DNA from: an uncultured Hungatella sp.
Lineage (GTDB): Bacteria; Bacillota; Clostridia; Lachnospirales; Lachnospiraceae
Assembly: GCA_949879795.1 (NCBI GenBank)
Contig: CATLBR010000018.1
Location: 1-64,000, forward strand
Length of the DNA stretch: 64,000 nt
Reading direction: 5' to 3'
In this document: positions 1 through 10,925 of the stretch, piece by piece
Layout: every line of letters begins with the position of its first letter
How positions within the stretch are numbered: the first letter of the stretch is position 1
Program-made: the position numbers and the translations under genes
The notes under the pieces: generated by a model
The model's input: only the letters and a program-made list of their open reading frames with translations
Databases searched by the model: none
Told to the model about the DNA's origin: nothing

Positions 1-135
1 TTTAGGACTAAGTAGGAAAATGATGTTGCGATTGGCGAACTACTCGGTGGGTCTTTAGACCCCAGAGCCGGTAAAGAACCCTTATAGGGTTCCGTCAAGC
101 CACCGGCTAAGCCGGTGGTCTTGACTGGACACGTA
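1..135 (+). mobile_element. Right-end remnant of an IS200/IS605-type element with omega-RNA-like hairpins
   Basis: Three stem-loops follow each other: GGGTC/GACCC (49-62), AACCC/GGGTT (77-91), and a 14-bp stem with one bulged T and a TAA loop (94-125). This arrangement of compact hairpins ending in a strong GC stem is what the 3' end of tnpB plus the right end of IS200/IS605 elements looks like; in those elements the region is the guide-RNA scaffold and the transposase binding hairpin. Frame 1 enters with four sense codons and then a TAG, which could be the last codons of tnpB, but that is too short to prove. The element body lies outside the window. It could instead be an unrelated transcription terminator. 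Confidence 0.42.
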
Positions 136-293
136 CTTGCGAAATGAAATAATTTGTAATATGATTTACACATCAGATGTTTTACGAAAAAATACATATA
201 GCGCTGGACTATGATATTAGAGATATTGTGGGGGTTATAAAAGGTGGGAATTTCCAGCGTAATTGTAAGCAGGAAGGGTGTTGACGGCAGATA

Positions 294-3200
294 ATGGAAA
301 TTTTCAATAATACCACTAAAGTAGTAAAAGATGATTTGAAAAATAAGATACACTCCGGCAGCCGTATAGCCATTGCGGCCGCCTGTTTTTCAATTTACGC
401 CTATCAGGAGTTGAAAGAACAGCTGGAATCGTGTGATGAATTCCGTTTTATATTTACATCGCCGACATTTGTGGCGGAAAAGACAGCGAAGGAACGCAGG
501 GAGTTTTACATTCCGCGTTTAAAACGTGAGAAGAGCCTTTATGGTACAGAATTTGAGGTTCGTCTGCGCAACGAGTTAAAGCAGAAAGCAGTGGCGAGGG
601 AATGTGCCGAATGGCTGGCTCGAAAAGCCCGTTTTAAGTCGAATACTACCCGTGAAGGAATGAATCATTTCCTTGTTGTCCAGGGAGAGGAAGAGTCCTA
701 TGTATACTCTCCTATGAATACATTTACGACCGTCGACCTTGGCTGTGAGCGAGGAAATAATCTGACAAATATGACAACACGCATGGAGAACCCCGCAAGC
801 ACAGAGTTTTTGCGCATGTTTGATTTTGTCTGGAAAGATGAGGATAAGCTTTCTGATGTTACGGAAGAAGTGATTGATATGATTTCCGCGGTTTATCAGG
901 AAAATTCGCCGGAACTTGTTTATTTTATGGCTCTTTATAATATTTTCAATGAGTTTTTGGAGGATATATCGGAGGATATACTGCCCAATGAGGCGACAGG
1001 ATTTAAGGACAGTATTATCTGGAATAAACTTTTTCACTTCCAGAGGGATGCTGTCATTGCGATTATTAATAAACTGGAACAGTATAATGGCTGTATACTG
1101 GCGGACAGCGTTGGTCTTGGCAAGACATTTACAGCTCTCGCTGTAATCAAATATTACGAAGGCCGTAATAAAAATGTTCTTGTTCTCTGCCCGAAAAAAC
1201 TGTCCGAAAATTGGATGACATATCGGGGAAACCTTATCAATAATCCTCTGTCAGGTGACCGCCTACGATATGATATTCTTTTTCATACAGATCTTTCAAG
1301 AGATAGAGGGAATACGATTATCGGGTTGCCCATTGACCGTATCAACTGGCAGAATTATGATCTTGTAGTAATTGATGAGAGCCACAGCTTTCGCAACGGC
1401 AGCGGTACAAACAGGAAGGATGATGAAAAAGAAAACCGATATACGAGACTTATGAATCGTGTGATAAAGCCAGGGGTGAAGACAAAGGTTTTGATGTTGT
1501 CCGCGACACCAGTGAACAATCGCTTTTATGATTTGCGCAATCAGCTGGCCCTTGCTTATGAAGGGGATCCGTCAGAATTTAATGAAAAGCTAAATATCAA
1601 ATCAGACATAGACACTGTTTTCCGTCAGGCTCAAAAGGTGTACAATGCCTGGTGTAAGCTGCCGGAGAGAGAAAGAACTACACAGACATTGCTGTCACAG
1701 TTGGATTTTGATTTCTTTGAGGTGTTGGACAGCGTGACGATCGCGCGGTCAAGACGACATATTCAGACATATTATGATGTATCGGATATCGGAACATTTC
1801 CTGAAAGAAACAAACCGATATCTCTGCGTCTGAACCTGACAAATCGTCCGAATGCTATAAACTATAGAGAAATTTTTGAACTTCTCTCAAAATTACAGCT
1901 GACCATATACACACCGACGATCTATATTCATGCCAGTAAATTGTACAAGTATTTGGATGAAAAGGAAACAGAGAATTTCAGAAGAGGGCGTGAACTGGGT
2001 ATCAAAAGACTTATGAGTATTAATCTGTTGAAGCGTATGGAAAGTTCTGTTCATTCCTTTCTTCTGACAGTGCGCCGTGTTTATAATTATCTGTATGATA
2101 CTTCACAGATTATTGAAAGTTTTATGGCAAACGGAAATGGAGATTTTGAGGAAATAAGGGATTTGTCGGCGGCTGTGGATGAGTTTGATGATGATGATCA
2201 GAATACCGATTTTTTCACCGTAGGAAAGAAAGTAAAGATTGATCTGCGAGATATGGATTATATTTCGTGGAAACGGGATATTGATGAGGATCTGGAACAT
2301 CTCAGATTGCTGATTCGGATGGTGAAGGATATTACGCCAGAGTTTGATTTTAAGTTAAATGAATTGCTTCGTGTGATTCGGGAGAAGACAGCGGTTCCAA
2401 TCAATCCAGGAAATAGAAAGATTCTCATTTTTACCGCTTTTTCTGATACAGCAGAGTATTTATATGAGAATGTAAGTAAGATGGCTCTCTCGGAGTTGGG
2501 ACTGTATACAGCGTTGATTACCGGTAACGTTGATGGAAAGACTACAATACCGAAATTCAGGGCTGATATGAATCATGTGCTTGCGTGCTTTTCACCCAGA
2601 TCGAAAGAGCGAGATGTACTGTATCCAAATGATATGACGGAGATTGATATACTGGTTGCCACAGACTGTATTTCAGAGGGACAGAACCTACAGGACTGCG
2701 ATTTTTGTGTGAATTACGATATCCACTGGAACCCGGTGCGTATTATACAGCGTTTCGGGAGAATTGATCGTATCGGCAGTAAAAACAAGGTTATTCAACT
2801 TGTAAATTTCTGGCCGGATCTGGATCTTGATGAATATATCAAACTGAAATCGAGGGTGGAAGCAAGGATGAGAATTTCTGTTATGACAGGAACGGGTGAC
2901 GATGACCTGATCAATCAGGAAGAAACAGGTGATTTGGAATATCGCAAAAATCAGTTGGAAAAATTGCGGGAAGAGGTTGTAGATCTTGAAGATATGACAA
3001 ATGGCGTGTCCATTATGGATTTAGGCTTGAATGAATTTCGCATGGATCTCCTGGCTTATATGAAAGAACATGAGAATATCGATCATACACCTTATGGAAT
3101 TCATGCCGTAGTGAAAGGAGAGAAGCCAGGAGTCATATTTGTACTGAAAAATGTAAATGAACAAATTAATATTCAGAATCAAAATAGGTTGCATCCTTTT

Positions 3201-3527
3201 TACCTGGTGTATATGGGCATGGATGGCGATGTGGTTACAACACATTTACAGCCAAAGAATACCCTTGATATCATGCGGCATTTGGCTAAAGATAAATCTG
3301 TACCTGATAAGAAATTATGCGCTGTTTTCAATAAAGCTACCAGAGACGGCAAAAATATGGAGAAGATATCACAGCTTTTGGAGAATTCTATTATGACTAT
3401 TATTGACGCAAAAGATAAGGGCGATATTGAAAGTTTCTTTTTGGGAGGCCAGACGACGTTCCTTTCAGGAGGTTTTTCAGGACTTGGTGATTTTGAACTC
3501 ATATGTTTTATGGTGGTGATTAAATGA
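294..3527 (+). CDS. SNF2-type helicase with PLD-like N-terminus (defence operon gene 1)
   Basis: A protein of 1077 aa. The first ~230 residues look like the phospholipase-D-like domain found in front of such helicases, but no intact HxK(x)4D motif is visible, so nuclease activity is doubtful. The SNF2/superfamily 2 motor follows: Walker A ADSVGLGKT (~270), DESH Walker B (~365), SATPVNN motif III (~400) and the arginine-finger motif QRFGRIDRIGS (~820). The C-terminal ~200 residues are unassigned. It is expected to be a cytoplasmic ATP-driven DNA translocase. ATG 294 is preceded by only a distant AGGAAGG. The stop overlaps the next gene by 4 bp, so the four genes to 9206 form one operon. The companion genes point to restriction of foreign DNA; the exact role of this extra motor is inferred. 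Confidence 0.85.
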   Translation: MEIFNNTTKVVKDDLKNKIHSGSRIAIAAACFSIYAYQELKEQLESCDEFRFIFTSPTFVAEKTAKERREFYIPRLKREKSLYGTEFEVRLRNELKQKAVARECAEWLARKARFKSNTTREGMNHFLVVQGEEESYVYSPMNTFTTVDLGCERGNNLTNMTTRMENPASTEFLRMFDFVWKDEDKLSDVTEEVIDMISAVYQENSPELVYFMALYNIFNEFLEDISEDILPNEATGFKDSIIWNKLFHFQRDAVIAIINKLEQYNGCILADSVGLGKTFTALAVIKYYEGRNKNVLVLCPKKLSENWMTYRGNLINNPLSGDRLRYDILFHTDLSRDRGNTIIGLPIDRINWQNYDLVVIDESHSFRNGSGTNRKDDEKENRYTRLMNRVIKPGVKTKVLMLSATPVNNRFYDLRNQLALAYEGDPSEFNEKLNIKSDIDTVFRQAQKVYNAWCKLPERERTTQTLLSQLDFDFFEVLDSVTIARSRRHIQTYYDVSDIGTFPERNKPISLRLNLTNRPNAINYREIFELLSKLQLTIYTPTIYIHASKLYKYLDEKETENFRRGRELGIKRLMSINLLKRMESSVHSFLLTVRRVYNYLYDTSQIIESFMANGNGDFEEIRDLSAAVDEFDDDDQNTDFFTVGKKVKIDLRDMDYISWKRDIDEDLEHLRLLIRMVKDITPEFDFKLNELLRVIREKTAVPINPGNRKILIFTAFSDTAEYLYENVSKMALSELGLYTALITGNVDGKTTIPKFRADMNHVLACFSPRSKERDVLYPNDMTEIDILVATDCISEGQNLQDCDFCVNYDIHWNPVRIIQRFGRIDRIGSKNKVIQLVNFWPDLDLDEYIKLKSRVEARMRISVMTGTGDDDLINQEETGDLEYRKNQLEKLREEVVDLEDMTNGVSIMDLGLNEFRMDLLAYMKEHENIDHTPYGIHAVVKGEKPGVIFVLKNVNEQINIQNQNRLHPFYLVYMGMDGDVVTTHLQPKNTLDIMRHLAKDKSVPDKKLCAVFNKATRDGKNMEKISQLLENSIMTIIDAKDKGDIESFFLGGQTTFLSGGFSGLGDFELICFMVVIK

Positions 3528-4150
3528 TCGACTTTCCAGCTGTGACTGTGGTACATAAGCGAATGCCGAAAGAGGCCTTTTATAGGCATTTATCGCTGTC
3601 AAAGGATCTTAAGGAGAGATTTGTATCTGATGTGGATAAGATATTTGTGGAGAACAGTCTTACAAAGGATAATCTGAATCTTACAGAAGAGTCGGAGATA
3701 AAGGAAATCCTTTTGCTGTCTTTGTTCTTAAAGAAGAAGGAGTTTGACACAAAAATTATAGAAGCGATTGGAAAACAGAATCTACATAAGTTAATCTTTC
3801 TGCTTATCTATGAAGATAGCAGACAATTGGCCATATGGCATCGCAAGTTGTATCGCGCGGAGTGGATGCCATCAGCTGATATAGAATTGAAGGCACAAGG
3901 GTTTTCTCTTGATGAGATATGGGATTCATTTATAGAACAGATTGCGATTCGCGAGGAACACTCAAGGACAGCAAATAAATTGACAATTGATGAGCGCCTT
4001 GTTATGCAGGAGCGGATCATCAAGCTGGAAAAACAGATACAAAAAACAGAGGTAGCCGCATGGAAAGAACAGCAGCCGAAAAAGAGGTTTGAATTGTATC
4101 GGCGGATGCGGGCTTACAAAAGTAAATTGGAGGAACTTACAAGTGGATAA
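3524..4150 (+). CDS. DUF4391-family protein (defence operon gene 2)
   Basis: A 208-aa protein whose start overlaps the helicase stop (ATGA) and whose end overlaps the methyltransferase start, which implies translational coupling. The sequence has no membrane segment or signal peptide. It shows a DUF4391-like layout: an N-terminal alpha/beta part with a basic MPKEAFY motif, a middle segment ending in an IWHRKLYRAEW motif, and a charged, probably coiled-coil C-terminus (RIIKLEKQIQKTE onward). DUF4391 proteins occur between a helicase gene and a type III mod gene in many bacteria, but I know of no biochemical function. It may bridge the helicase and the Mod-Res complex; that is inference from gene order. 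Confidence 0.72.
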   Translation: MIDFPAVTVVHKRMPKEAFYRHLSLSKDLKERFVSDVDKIFVENSLTKDNLNLTEESEIKEILLLSLFLKKKEFDTKIIEAIGKQNLHKLIFLLIYEDSRQLAIWHRKLYRAEWMPSADIELKAQGFSLDEIWDSFIEQIAIREEHSRTANKLTIDERLVMQERIIKLEKQIQKTEVAAWKEQQPKKRFELYRRMRAYKSKLEELTSG

Positions 4151-6086
4151 GCTAAAAATGCGCACCCCAAATCTGGCAGATGAGAATTTTAAAAAGCTGG
4201 CCGAACTGTTTCCCAACGCAGTGACAGAAACAATCACGGGCTATAAAGAGGATGGCAAACCGATTATAGAACGTGCCATTGATGCTGATGTTCTTAGACA
4301 GGAGATTTCCGCTCAGGTTGTGGAGGGAGCGCAAGAGCGATACCAGTTTACATGGCCAGATAAGAAAAAATCAGTAGTCCTCGCGAACGCTCCGATTGCG
4401 AAAACACTTCGTCTTGACAGAGAGAAGTCTGTTGGGCGTGACGGCACAAAGGGCAATATTGACACAGAGAATATCTACATTGAGGGTGATAACCTTGATG
4501 TGTTGAAACTTTTGCAGGAGACTTATCTTGGAAAGGTGAAAATGATATATATAGATCCGCCTTATAATACAGGAAATGATTTTATTTATGAGGACGATTT
4601 CACACAGGAAATAGGGGAGTATCTGGATAACAGTGGTCAATTTGATGATGAGGGCAATCGACTTGTAAAAAACCTTGATACCAATGGACGTTTTCATACA
4701 GACTGGTTAAATATGATTTATCCAAGACTAAAAATTTCCAAAGATTTATTAAGTGATGATGGAATTATTTTTATTTCGATTGATGATAGCGAAGTTAAGA
4801 ATCTCAAAAACATATGTGACGAAATATATTCATCCACAAATTTTGTAGGACAACTTATTTGGCAAAATAAAAAGGGAGGAGGAAATGATTCTCTCCATAT
4901 AGCTATTGAACATGAATACATTCTTGTCTATGCAAAAAACAAATTGTTGCTTGAGGACTTTTATGAGACTTATTCAGAGGCCTATATAAAAAGATACAAT
5001 GAAGAAGATGATATAGGAAAATATTTTTGGGACACATTTAGACGAAAAGCAGGGAAACAATATTACCCAATTGTGTGTCCAGACGGAACGGTTTTACAAT
5101 ATGATAATGACGGTAATGCCATTAGTTGGCTTAGATCGAAAGCCCGATTCGATATAGATATGAAAAACGGTGAAATTAGAATAGTAAAAATCAAGGATAA
5201 TTGGTCGGTTCAATTTAAGCAACGAATGCCGAAAGGGAAAACACCAAGAAGTATTTTTACTACAGAAACTGTTTTAAATGCGTATGGAACAACAAGTACA
5301 GGTGCTAATGATGTGTATGGTTATTTTAAAAAGGACGTTTTTTCAAATCCAAAACCAGTTGAGTTGATACAGTTTATTCTTGGATTTGGCGCTAGTGAAA
5401 ATGGTATTGTGTTAGATTTTTTTAGTGGTTCAGCAACTACAGCAGAGTCAGTTTTCCGAGCGAATTGTCAGGGAAAAAATAATAGATTTATTTTGGTACA
5501 GATTCAAGAAAATATAGATAAAATGTTGCGAAGTTCATCGAATAATGCAAAGAGGGTTGCGGAAAACGCAATTCAAATTTTAGATGAGATTAGTAAACCT
5601 CACGTTATTACTGAGTTAGCGGAGGAACGTATCCGTCGCGCCGGCAAGAAAATAAAAGAGGAAACAGGAGCGGACATTGACTATGGTTTTCGGGTATTTC
5701 ATGTAGACAGCAGCAATATGAAAGATGTCTATTATAAACCAGCTGATTATAATCAAGAGCAGATGTCAATGTATGCTGATAATATTAAGCCGGACAGAAC
5801 TCCGGAAGATCTGCTGTTCCAGGTAATGCTTGACCTTGGCGTACTGCTTTCAAGCAAAATTGATGAAGAAGAAATTGCGGGGAAAAAAGTGTTTTCTGTA
5901 GAAAATGGCTATCTCATCGCCTGCTTTGACAATGATATAACAGAAAAAACGGTTATGGAGATTGCGAAAAGGCATCCATTCTATGCCATATTCCGTGACA
6001 GTGGTCTTGCCAGCGATAGTGTCGCAGTGAACTTTGAGCAGATTTTTGAGACTTATAGCCCCAAGACGAAGAGGAAAGTGCTGTAA
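4143..6086 (+). CDS. mod: Type III restriction-modification DNA methyltransferase (Mod)
   Basis: Site-specific adenine-N6 methyltransferase subunit of a type III R-M system, about 647 aa from the chosen start. The catalytic motif DPPYNTGNDF comes first and the AdoMet motif FFSGSATTAE comes ~290 residues later, the beta-class order of Mod proteins; the target recognition domain lies between. GTG 4143 is chosen because GGAGG sits 9 nt upstream and it overlaps the DUF4391 stop; the ORF-track ATG at 4089 is inside the previous gene, and ATG 4158 has no spaced ribosome site. The stretch ~4700-5640 is visibly AT-richer than the flanking parts of the same gene, which suggests a replaced recognition domain. 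It should pair with the Res protein downstream. Confidence 0.93.
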   Translation: MDKLKMRTPNLADENFKKLAELFPNAVTETITGYKEDGKPIIERAIDADVLRQEISAQVVEGAQERYQFTWPDKKKSVVLANAPIAKTLRLDREKSVGRDGTKGNIDTENIYIEGDNLDVLKLLQETYLGKVKMIYIDPPYNTGNDFIYEDDFTQEIGEYLDNSGQFDDEGNRLVKNLDTNGRFHTDWLNMIYPRLKISKDLLSDDGIIFISIDDSEVKNLKNICDEIYSSTNFVGQLIWQNKKGGGNDSLHIAIEHEYILVYAKNKLLLEDFYETYSEAYIKRYNEEDDIGKYFWDTFRRKAGKQYYPIVCPDGTVLQYDNDGNAISWLRSKARFDIDMKNGEIRIVKIKDNWSVQFKQRMPKGKTPRSIFTTETVLNAYGTTSTGANDVYGYFKKDVFSNPKPVELIQFILGFGASENGIVLDFFSGSATTAESVFRANCQGKNNRFILVQIQENIDKMLRSSSNNAKRVAENAIQILDEISKPHVITELAEERIRRAGKKIKEETGADIDYGFRVFHVDSSNMKDVYYKPADYNQEQMSMYADNIKPDRTPEDLLFQVMLDLGVLLSSKIDEEEIAGKKVFSVENGYLIACFDNDITEKTVMEIAKRHPFYAIFRDSGLASDSVAVNFEQIFETYSPKTKRKVL

Positions 6087-6128
6087 TGAGAGAGTCTGAC
6101 AGAATGATTGCGGAGGAGGAAGGTGTCA

Positions 6129-9100
6129 GTGAGTGACATGAAATTCAAATTCACCATACAGCTCTATCAGACAGAAGCTGTGGAGAGCGTGACGAATGTT
6201 TTTGCGGGGCAGCCTTTTAATGACCATTTTACCTACCGCAGGGATGTTCTAGTAGAACGTGACCTTACGAACTGGATGATGACCGATGAAGAATTGTATA
6301 TGGGGTTTGGTAACGCAAGGGTACAGCTTGATTTTGGCCGGCTTCTTGAGAATATCCGGGGAATTCAGAGACGCAATAACATCAGACTTGCCAATACTAT
6401 TTCTTCAAATGGCCTTGGTGCCTGCTCTCTTGATGTGGAAATGGAGACAGGTACAGGGAAGACTTATGTTTATATCAAGACCATGTTTGAGTTGAATAAA
6501 CAGTATGGCTGGAGCAAGTTTATTGTAGTTGTTCCCAGTGTTGCCATTCGTGAGGGTGTTTACAAGAGTTTTGAGACCATGCAGGAACATTTCATGGAGT
6601 ATTATGGAAAGAAAGCTCGATTTTTTATCTATGATTCGAAAAATCTGGCTCAGATAGATAATTTTAGTCAAAGCGCTGATATTAGTGTCATGATTATCAA
6701 TATTCAGGCGTTTTACGCACGGGGAAAAGACGCGAGACGTATCCGCGCGGAGTTAGATGAGTTTGGAAGCAGAAGGCCCCTTGATGTGATCAAGGCAAAT
6801 CGGCCTATCGTGATTCTGGATGAACCACAGAAGATGGGAGGTACCGCGACGCAGGAGAGCCTGAAAGAGTTTAATCCACTGTTCTGTCTGAATTATTCCG
6901 CAACCCATAAGCAGCACCATACCCTTGTCTATGTGCTGGATGCGTTGGATGCCTATAATAAGCGTTTGGTTAAGAAAATTGAGGTGAAAGGTTTTGACAT
7001 AAAGAATCTGCGTGGCACAGACAGGTATCTTTTTCTTGAGAGAATTGTTATATCTCCGAAAAAGCCTCCCATGGCCCGAATGGAATTTGAAATGGGCTAC
7101 AACAAATCCATTAACCGGGAAACACGAGTAGTGGGTGTGGATGATGATCTTTTCGCGCTTTCCCAGAATATGGAACAGTATCGGGGATTTCACATAAATG
7201 AGATTGATCCGATTCGGGGAACCGTGTCGTTTACCAACGGTGAGGTGATTCATGCAGGTGAAGTGGTTGGTGATGTTTCTGAGGCAGATTTAAGAAGGGT
7301 TCAGATCAGAGAGACAATCCGTTCCCATTTTGAAAAGGAAAAGGAACTGTTTTCATTAGGCATCAAAGTCCTTTCTCTGTTTTTCATTGATGAGGTCGCG
7401 AAATATCGTAAGTATGATGAGAACGGAGATGAGATTAATTCAGAGTATGGAACCGTTTTTGAGCAGGAATATATAGATATTCTCAATGAGTATCTTACCT
7501 TGTTTAATACACCATATGAGCAATATCTGCGAGGTATTGAAGCAAATCAGACTCATGCGGGATATTTCAGTATTGATAAAAAAGGGCGTAAGGTTGATAG
7601 TTCCACCAAGCGGGGCAGTGATGAAAGTGATGATATATCAGCCTATGATTTGATCCTCAAAGACAAAGAGAGGTTGCTGTCTCTCGATAATCCTGTCCGT
7701 TTTATCTTTTCTCACTCAGCGCTCAAAGAAGGATGGGATAACCCCAATGTTTTTCAAATATGTACATTAAAGCATGGAGGCAGTTCGCCAACACAGAAAC
7801 GGCAGGAGGTCGGAAGAGGGTTAAGACTTTGCGTAAATCAGCAGGGTGATCGTATGGATGCGGATACTCTTGGAGATCAGGTTCAGCAGATTAATCAGCT
7901 TACGGTTATCGCGTCGGATGGGTATAAGGATTTTGTTTCTGATTTGCAGCAAAACATTCGAGATGACTTGTATGAGCGTCCTACAAAGGCTACAGCTGAA
8001 TATTTTATCGGAAAAATGTTTACAATCAATGGAAATGAGATGACCATTTCTGATAAACAGGGCAGGGATATTTATCGCTATCTTGTGAGGAATGATTATA
8101 TTGATGACGACGATCATGTGACAGATAGGTATCATGCTGACCTGGCAAACGGAACACTTGCGGAACTGCCGGAAAGTTGTAAGGGTTTGGATCAGTGGGT
8201 TCATGGGCTGATTCAAAGTATTTATGATGAACATGCGTTGGATGGCATGATCAGCAATGGGCATGAAACAAAAATTCAGGAGAATGCGCTTAATGATAAT
8301 TTCTATAAGAAAGAGTTTCAGACGTTGTGGAATTATATCAATCATAAATATACTTATACAGTAGAGTTTGACAGTGAAGAGCTGATCAGAAAAGCCATTG
8401 ATTATATAGACGATAAAATGTTTGTAGCGAAATTGCGGTATACCATGACAACCGGTGAACAGGACAGTGAATGGAGCCAGGATATCCTGAAGGATGGGAC
8501 AGGATTTGTGGCTGAGAAAAGACATACGTTTACATTGGAGCGTTCAGAGGGGAGCCTTGTAAAATATGATCTTGTGGGCAGGGTTGCCGAAGGCGCGAAA
8601 CTGACAAGAAAATCAGCGGCAAGAATCCTTGGGGGCATAAAACCATATACCTTTGCCATGTTCAAAAATAATCCAGAGGAATTTATCACAAAAGCAATTC
8701 GCCTGATCAATGAGCAAAAAGCCACCATGATTGTGGAGCAGGTTATATACAATAAAGTTGACGGCAGCTATGACACGAATATTTTTACCGCAGACAAAAA
8801 CGCGGATTTTTCGAGAGCATATCGCGCCAAGAAAAATGTGCAGGATTATGTATTAGCGGATGGATATGCCAGAGATGGCCAGAGCATTGAACGTAAGTTC
8901 GCGGAGGATATGGATCTGGCAGATGAGGTATGTGTGTACGCGAAACTGCCGAAAGGCTTTTCGATCCCTACGCCTGTGGGCAATTATTCTCCAGACTGGG
9001 CTATTGCTTTTCATAAAGGGACAGTAAAACATATTTTCTTTATAGCAGAGACAAAGGGAACGATGGAGACGTTGAATTTGAAGCCAATTGAAAAGGCGAA

Positions 9101-9206
9101 GATCGATTGCGCGAGAAAACTGTTTAAAAGGCTGTCTGGAGAAGGGGTTGTTTATGACAGTGTGGACAGCTATCAGCATTTGTTGGATGTCATAGGAAAT
9201 CTGTAA
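6129..9206 (+). CDS. res: Type III restriction endonuclease subunit (Res), helicase-nuclease
   Basis: About 1025 aa. Superfamily 2 motor: METGTGKTYVY Walker A, DEPQKMGG in place of the usual DEAH box, LNYSATH motif III, HSALKEGWDNP motif V and QEVGRGLRL motif VI. The C-terminus carries SPDWAIAF followed by IAETKG, the PD-(D/E)XK nuclease core expected of Res. It should cleave DNA when complexed with Mod after ATP-driven communication between two unmodified sites. The ORF-track start (TTG 6108) is unlikely. GTG 6129 has GGAGG 9 nt upstream, and ATG 6138 is an alternative. The gap after mod is about 40 bp, so it is in the same operon. It is full length with no frameshift. Confidence 0.9.
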   Translation: MSDMKFKFTIQLYQTEAVESVTNVFAGQPFNDHFTYRRDVLVERDLTNWMMTDEELYMGFGNARVQLDFGRLLENIRGIQRRNNIRLANTISSNGLGACSLDVEMETGTGKTYVYIKTMFELNKQYGWSKFIVVVPSVAIREGVYKSFETMQEHFMEYYGKKARFFIYDSKNLAQIDNFSQSADISVMIINIQAFYARGKDARRIRAELDEFGSRRPLDVIKANRPIVILDEPQKMGGTATQESLKEFNPLFCLNYSATHKQHHTLVYVLDALDAYNKRLVKKIEVKGFDIKNLRGTDRYLFLERIVISPKKPPMARMEFEMGYNKSINRETRVVGVDDDLFALSQNMEQYRGFHINEIDPIRGTVSFTNGEVIHAGEVVGDVSEADLRRVQIRETIRSHFEKEKELFSLGIKVLSLFFIDEVAKYRKYDENGDEINSEYGTVFEQEYIDILNEYLTLFNTPYEQYLRGIEANQTHAGYFSIDKKGRKVDSSTKRGSDESDDISAYDLILKDKERLLSLDNPVRFIFSHSALKEGWDNPNVFQICTLKHGGSSPTQKRQEVGRGLRLCVNQQGDRMDADTLGDQVQQINQLTVIASDGYKDFVSDLQQNIRDDLYERPTKATAEYFIGKMFTINGNEMTISDKQGRDIYRYLVRNDYIDDDDHVTDRYHADLANGTLAELPESCKGLDQWVHGLIQSIYDEHALDGMISNGHETKIQENALNDNFYKKEFQTLWNYINHKYTYTVEFDSEELIRKAIDYIDDKMFVAKLRYTMTTGEQDSEWSQDILKDGTGFVAEKRHTFTLERSEGSLVKYDLVGRVAEGAKLTRKSAARILGGIKPYTFAMFKNNPEEFITKAIRLINEQKATMIVEQVIYNKVDGSYDTNIFTADKNADFSRAYRAKKNVQDYVLADGYARDGQSIERKFAEDMDLADEVCVYAKLPKGFSIPTPVGNYSPDWAIAFHKGTVKHIFFIAETKGTMETLNLKPIEKAKIDCARKLFKRLSGEGVVYDSVDSYQHLLDVIGNL

Positions 9207-9243
9207 GAAAATACTCTAAATCGATTATTATTTTCGCGGTACC

Positions 9244-9272
9244 TTGTTTTCGCAAAGCACCAGTGATATAAT
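9244..9272 (+). promoter_or_regulatory. Sigma-A promoter for the first GH1 gene
   Basis: TTGTTT, 17 bp, TATAAT. It ends 63 bp before the ATG of the GH1 gene and separates it from the R-M operon. Confidence 0.7.
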
Positions 9273-9323
9273 GTGATTGGGAGATGAGAATTTATCAGAA
9301 GAGCTATGATAATATTTAAATAA

Positions 9324-10754
<1,431 letters not shown>

Positions 10755-10800
10755 GGCAGGAGATTGGGGAAAAGTCTTCCTGTGACGGTTACTGAAAATA

Positions 10801-10842
10801 GCCGGGGCAGCTTTGAACGGTTGAGAAACCGGCTGCCCCGGC
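10801..10842. terminator. Strong GC hairpin, terminator (originally probably of GH32)
   Basis: GCCGGGGCAGC pairs with GCTGCCCCGGC across a 20-nt loop. Read leftward it is followed by TATTTTC, so it suits a gene on the minus strand as well as GH1a. Its right arm merges into the 86-bp direct repeat that carries the GH32 3' end, so it is probably the old GH32 terminator. Confidence 0.65.
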
Positions 10843-10921
10843 CTTCATTAAACTTATAAATCAATTAAATCGTATTTCACAATATCCATTCTGGCAGTCC
10901 CATTGGCCAGGAATGAGATTC
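10836..10921 (-). repeat. Left 86-bp direct repeat; orphan 3' end of the GH32 gene
   Basis: This stretch matches 16540-16625 with one mismatch seen. It contains the last ~22 codons and TAA stop of the GH32 gene (minus strand; the stop here is at 10854-10856) with no gene body attached: LysR begins right after it. It is one side of a pair of direct repeats that bracket 10922-16539. Confidence 0.9.
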
Positions 10922-10925
10922 TGAA

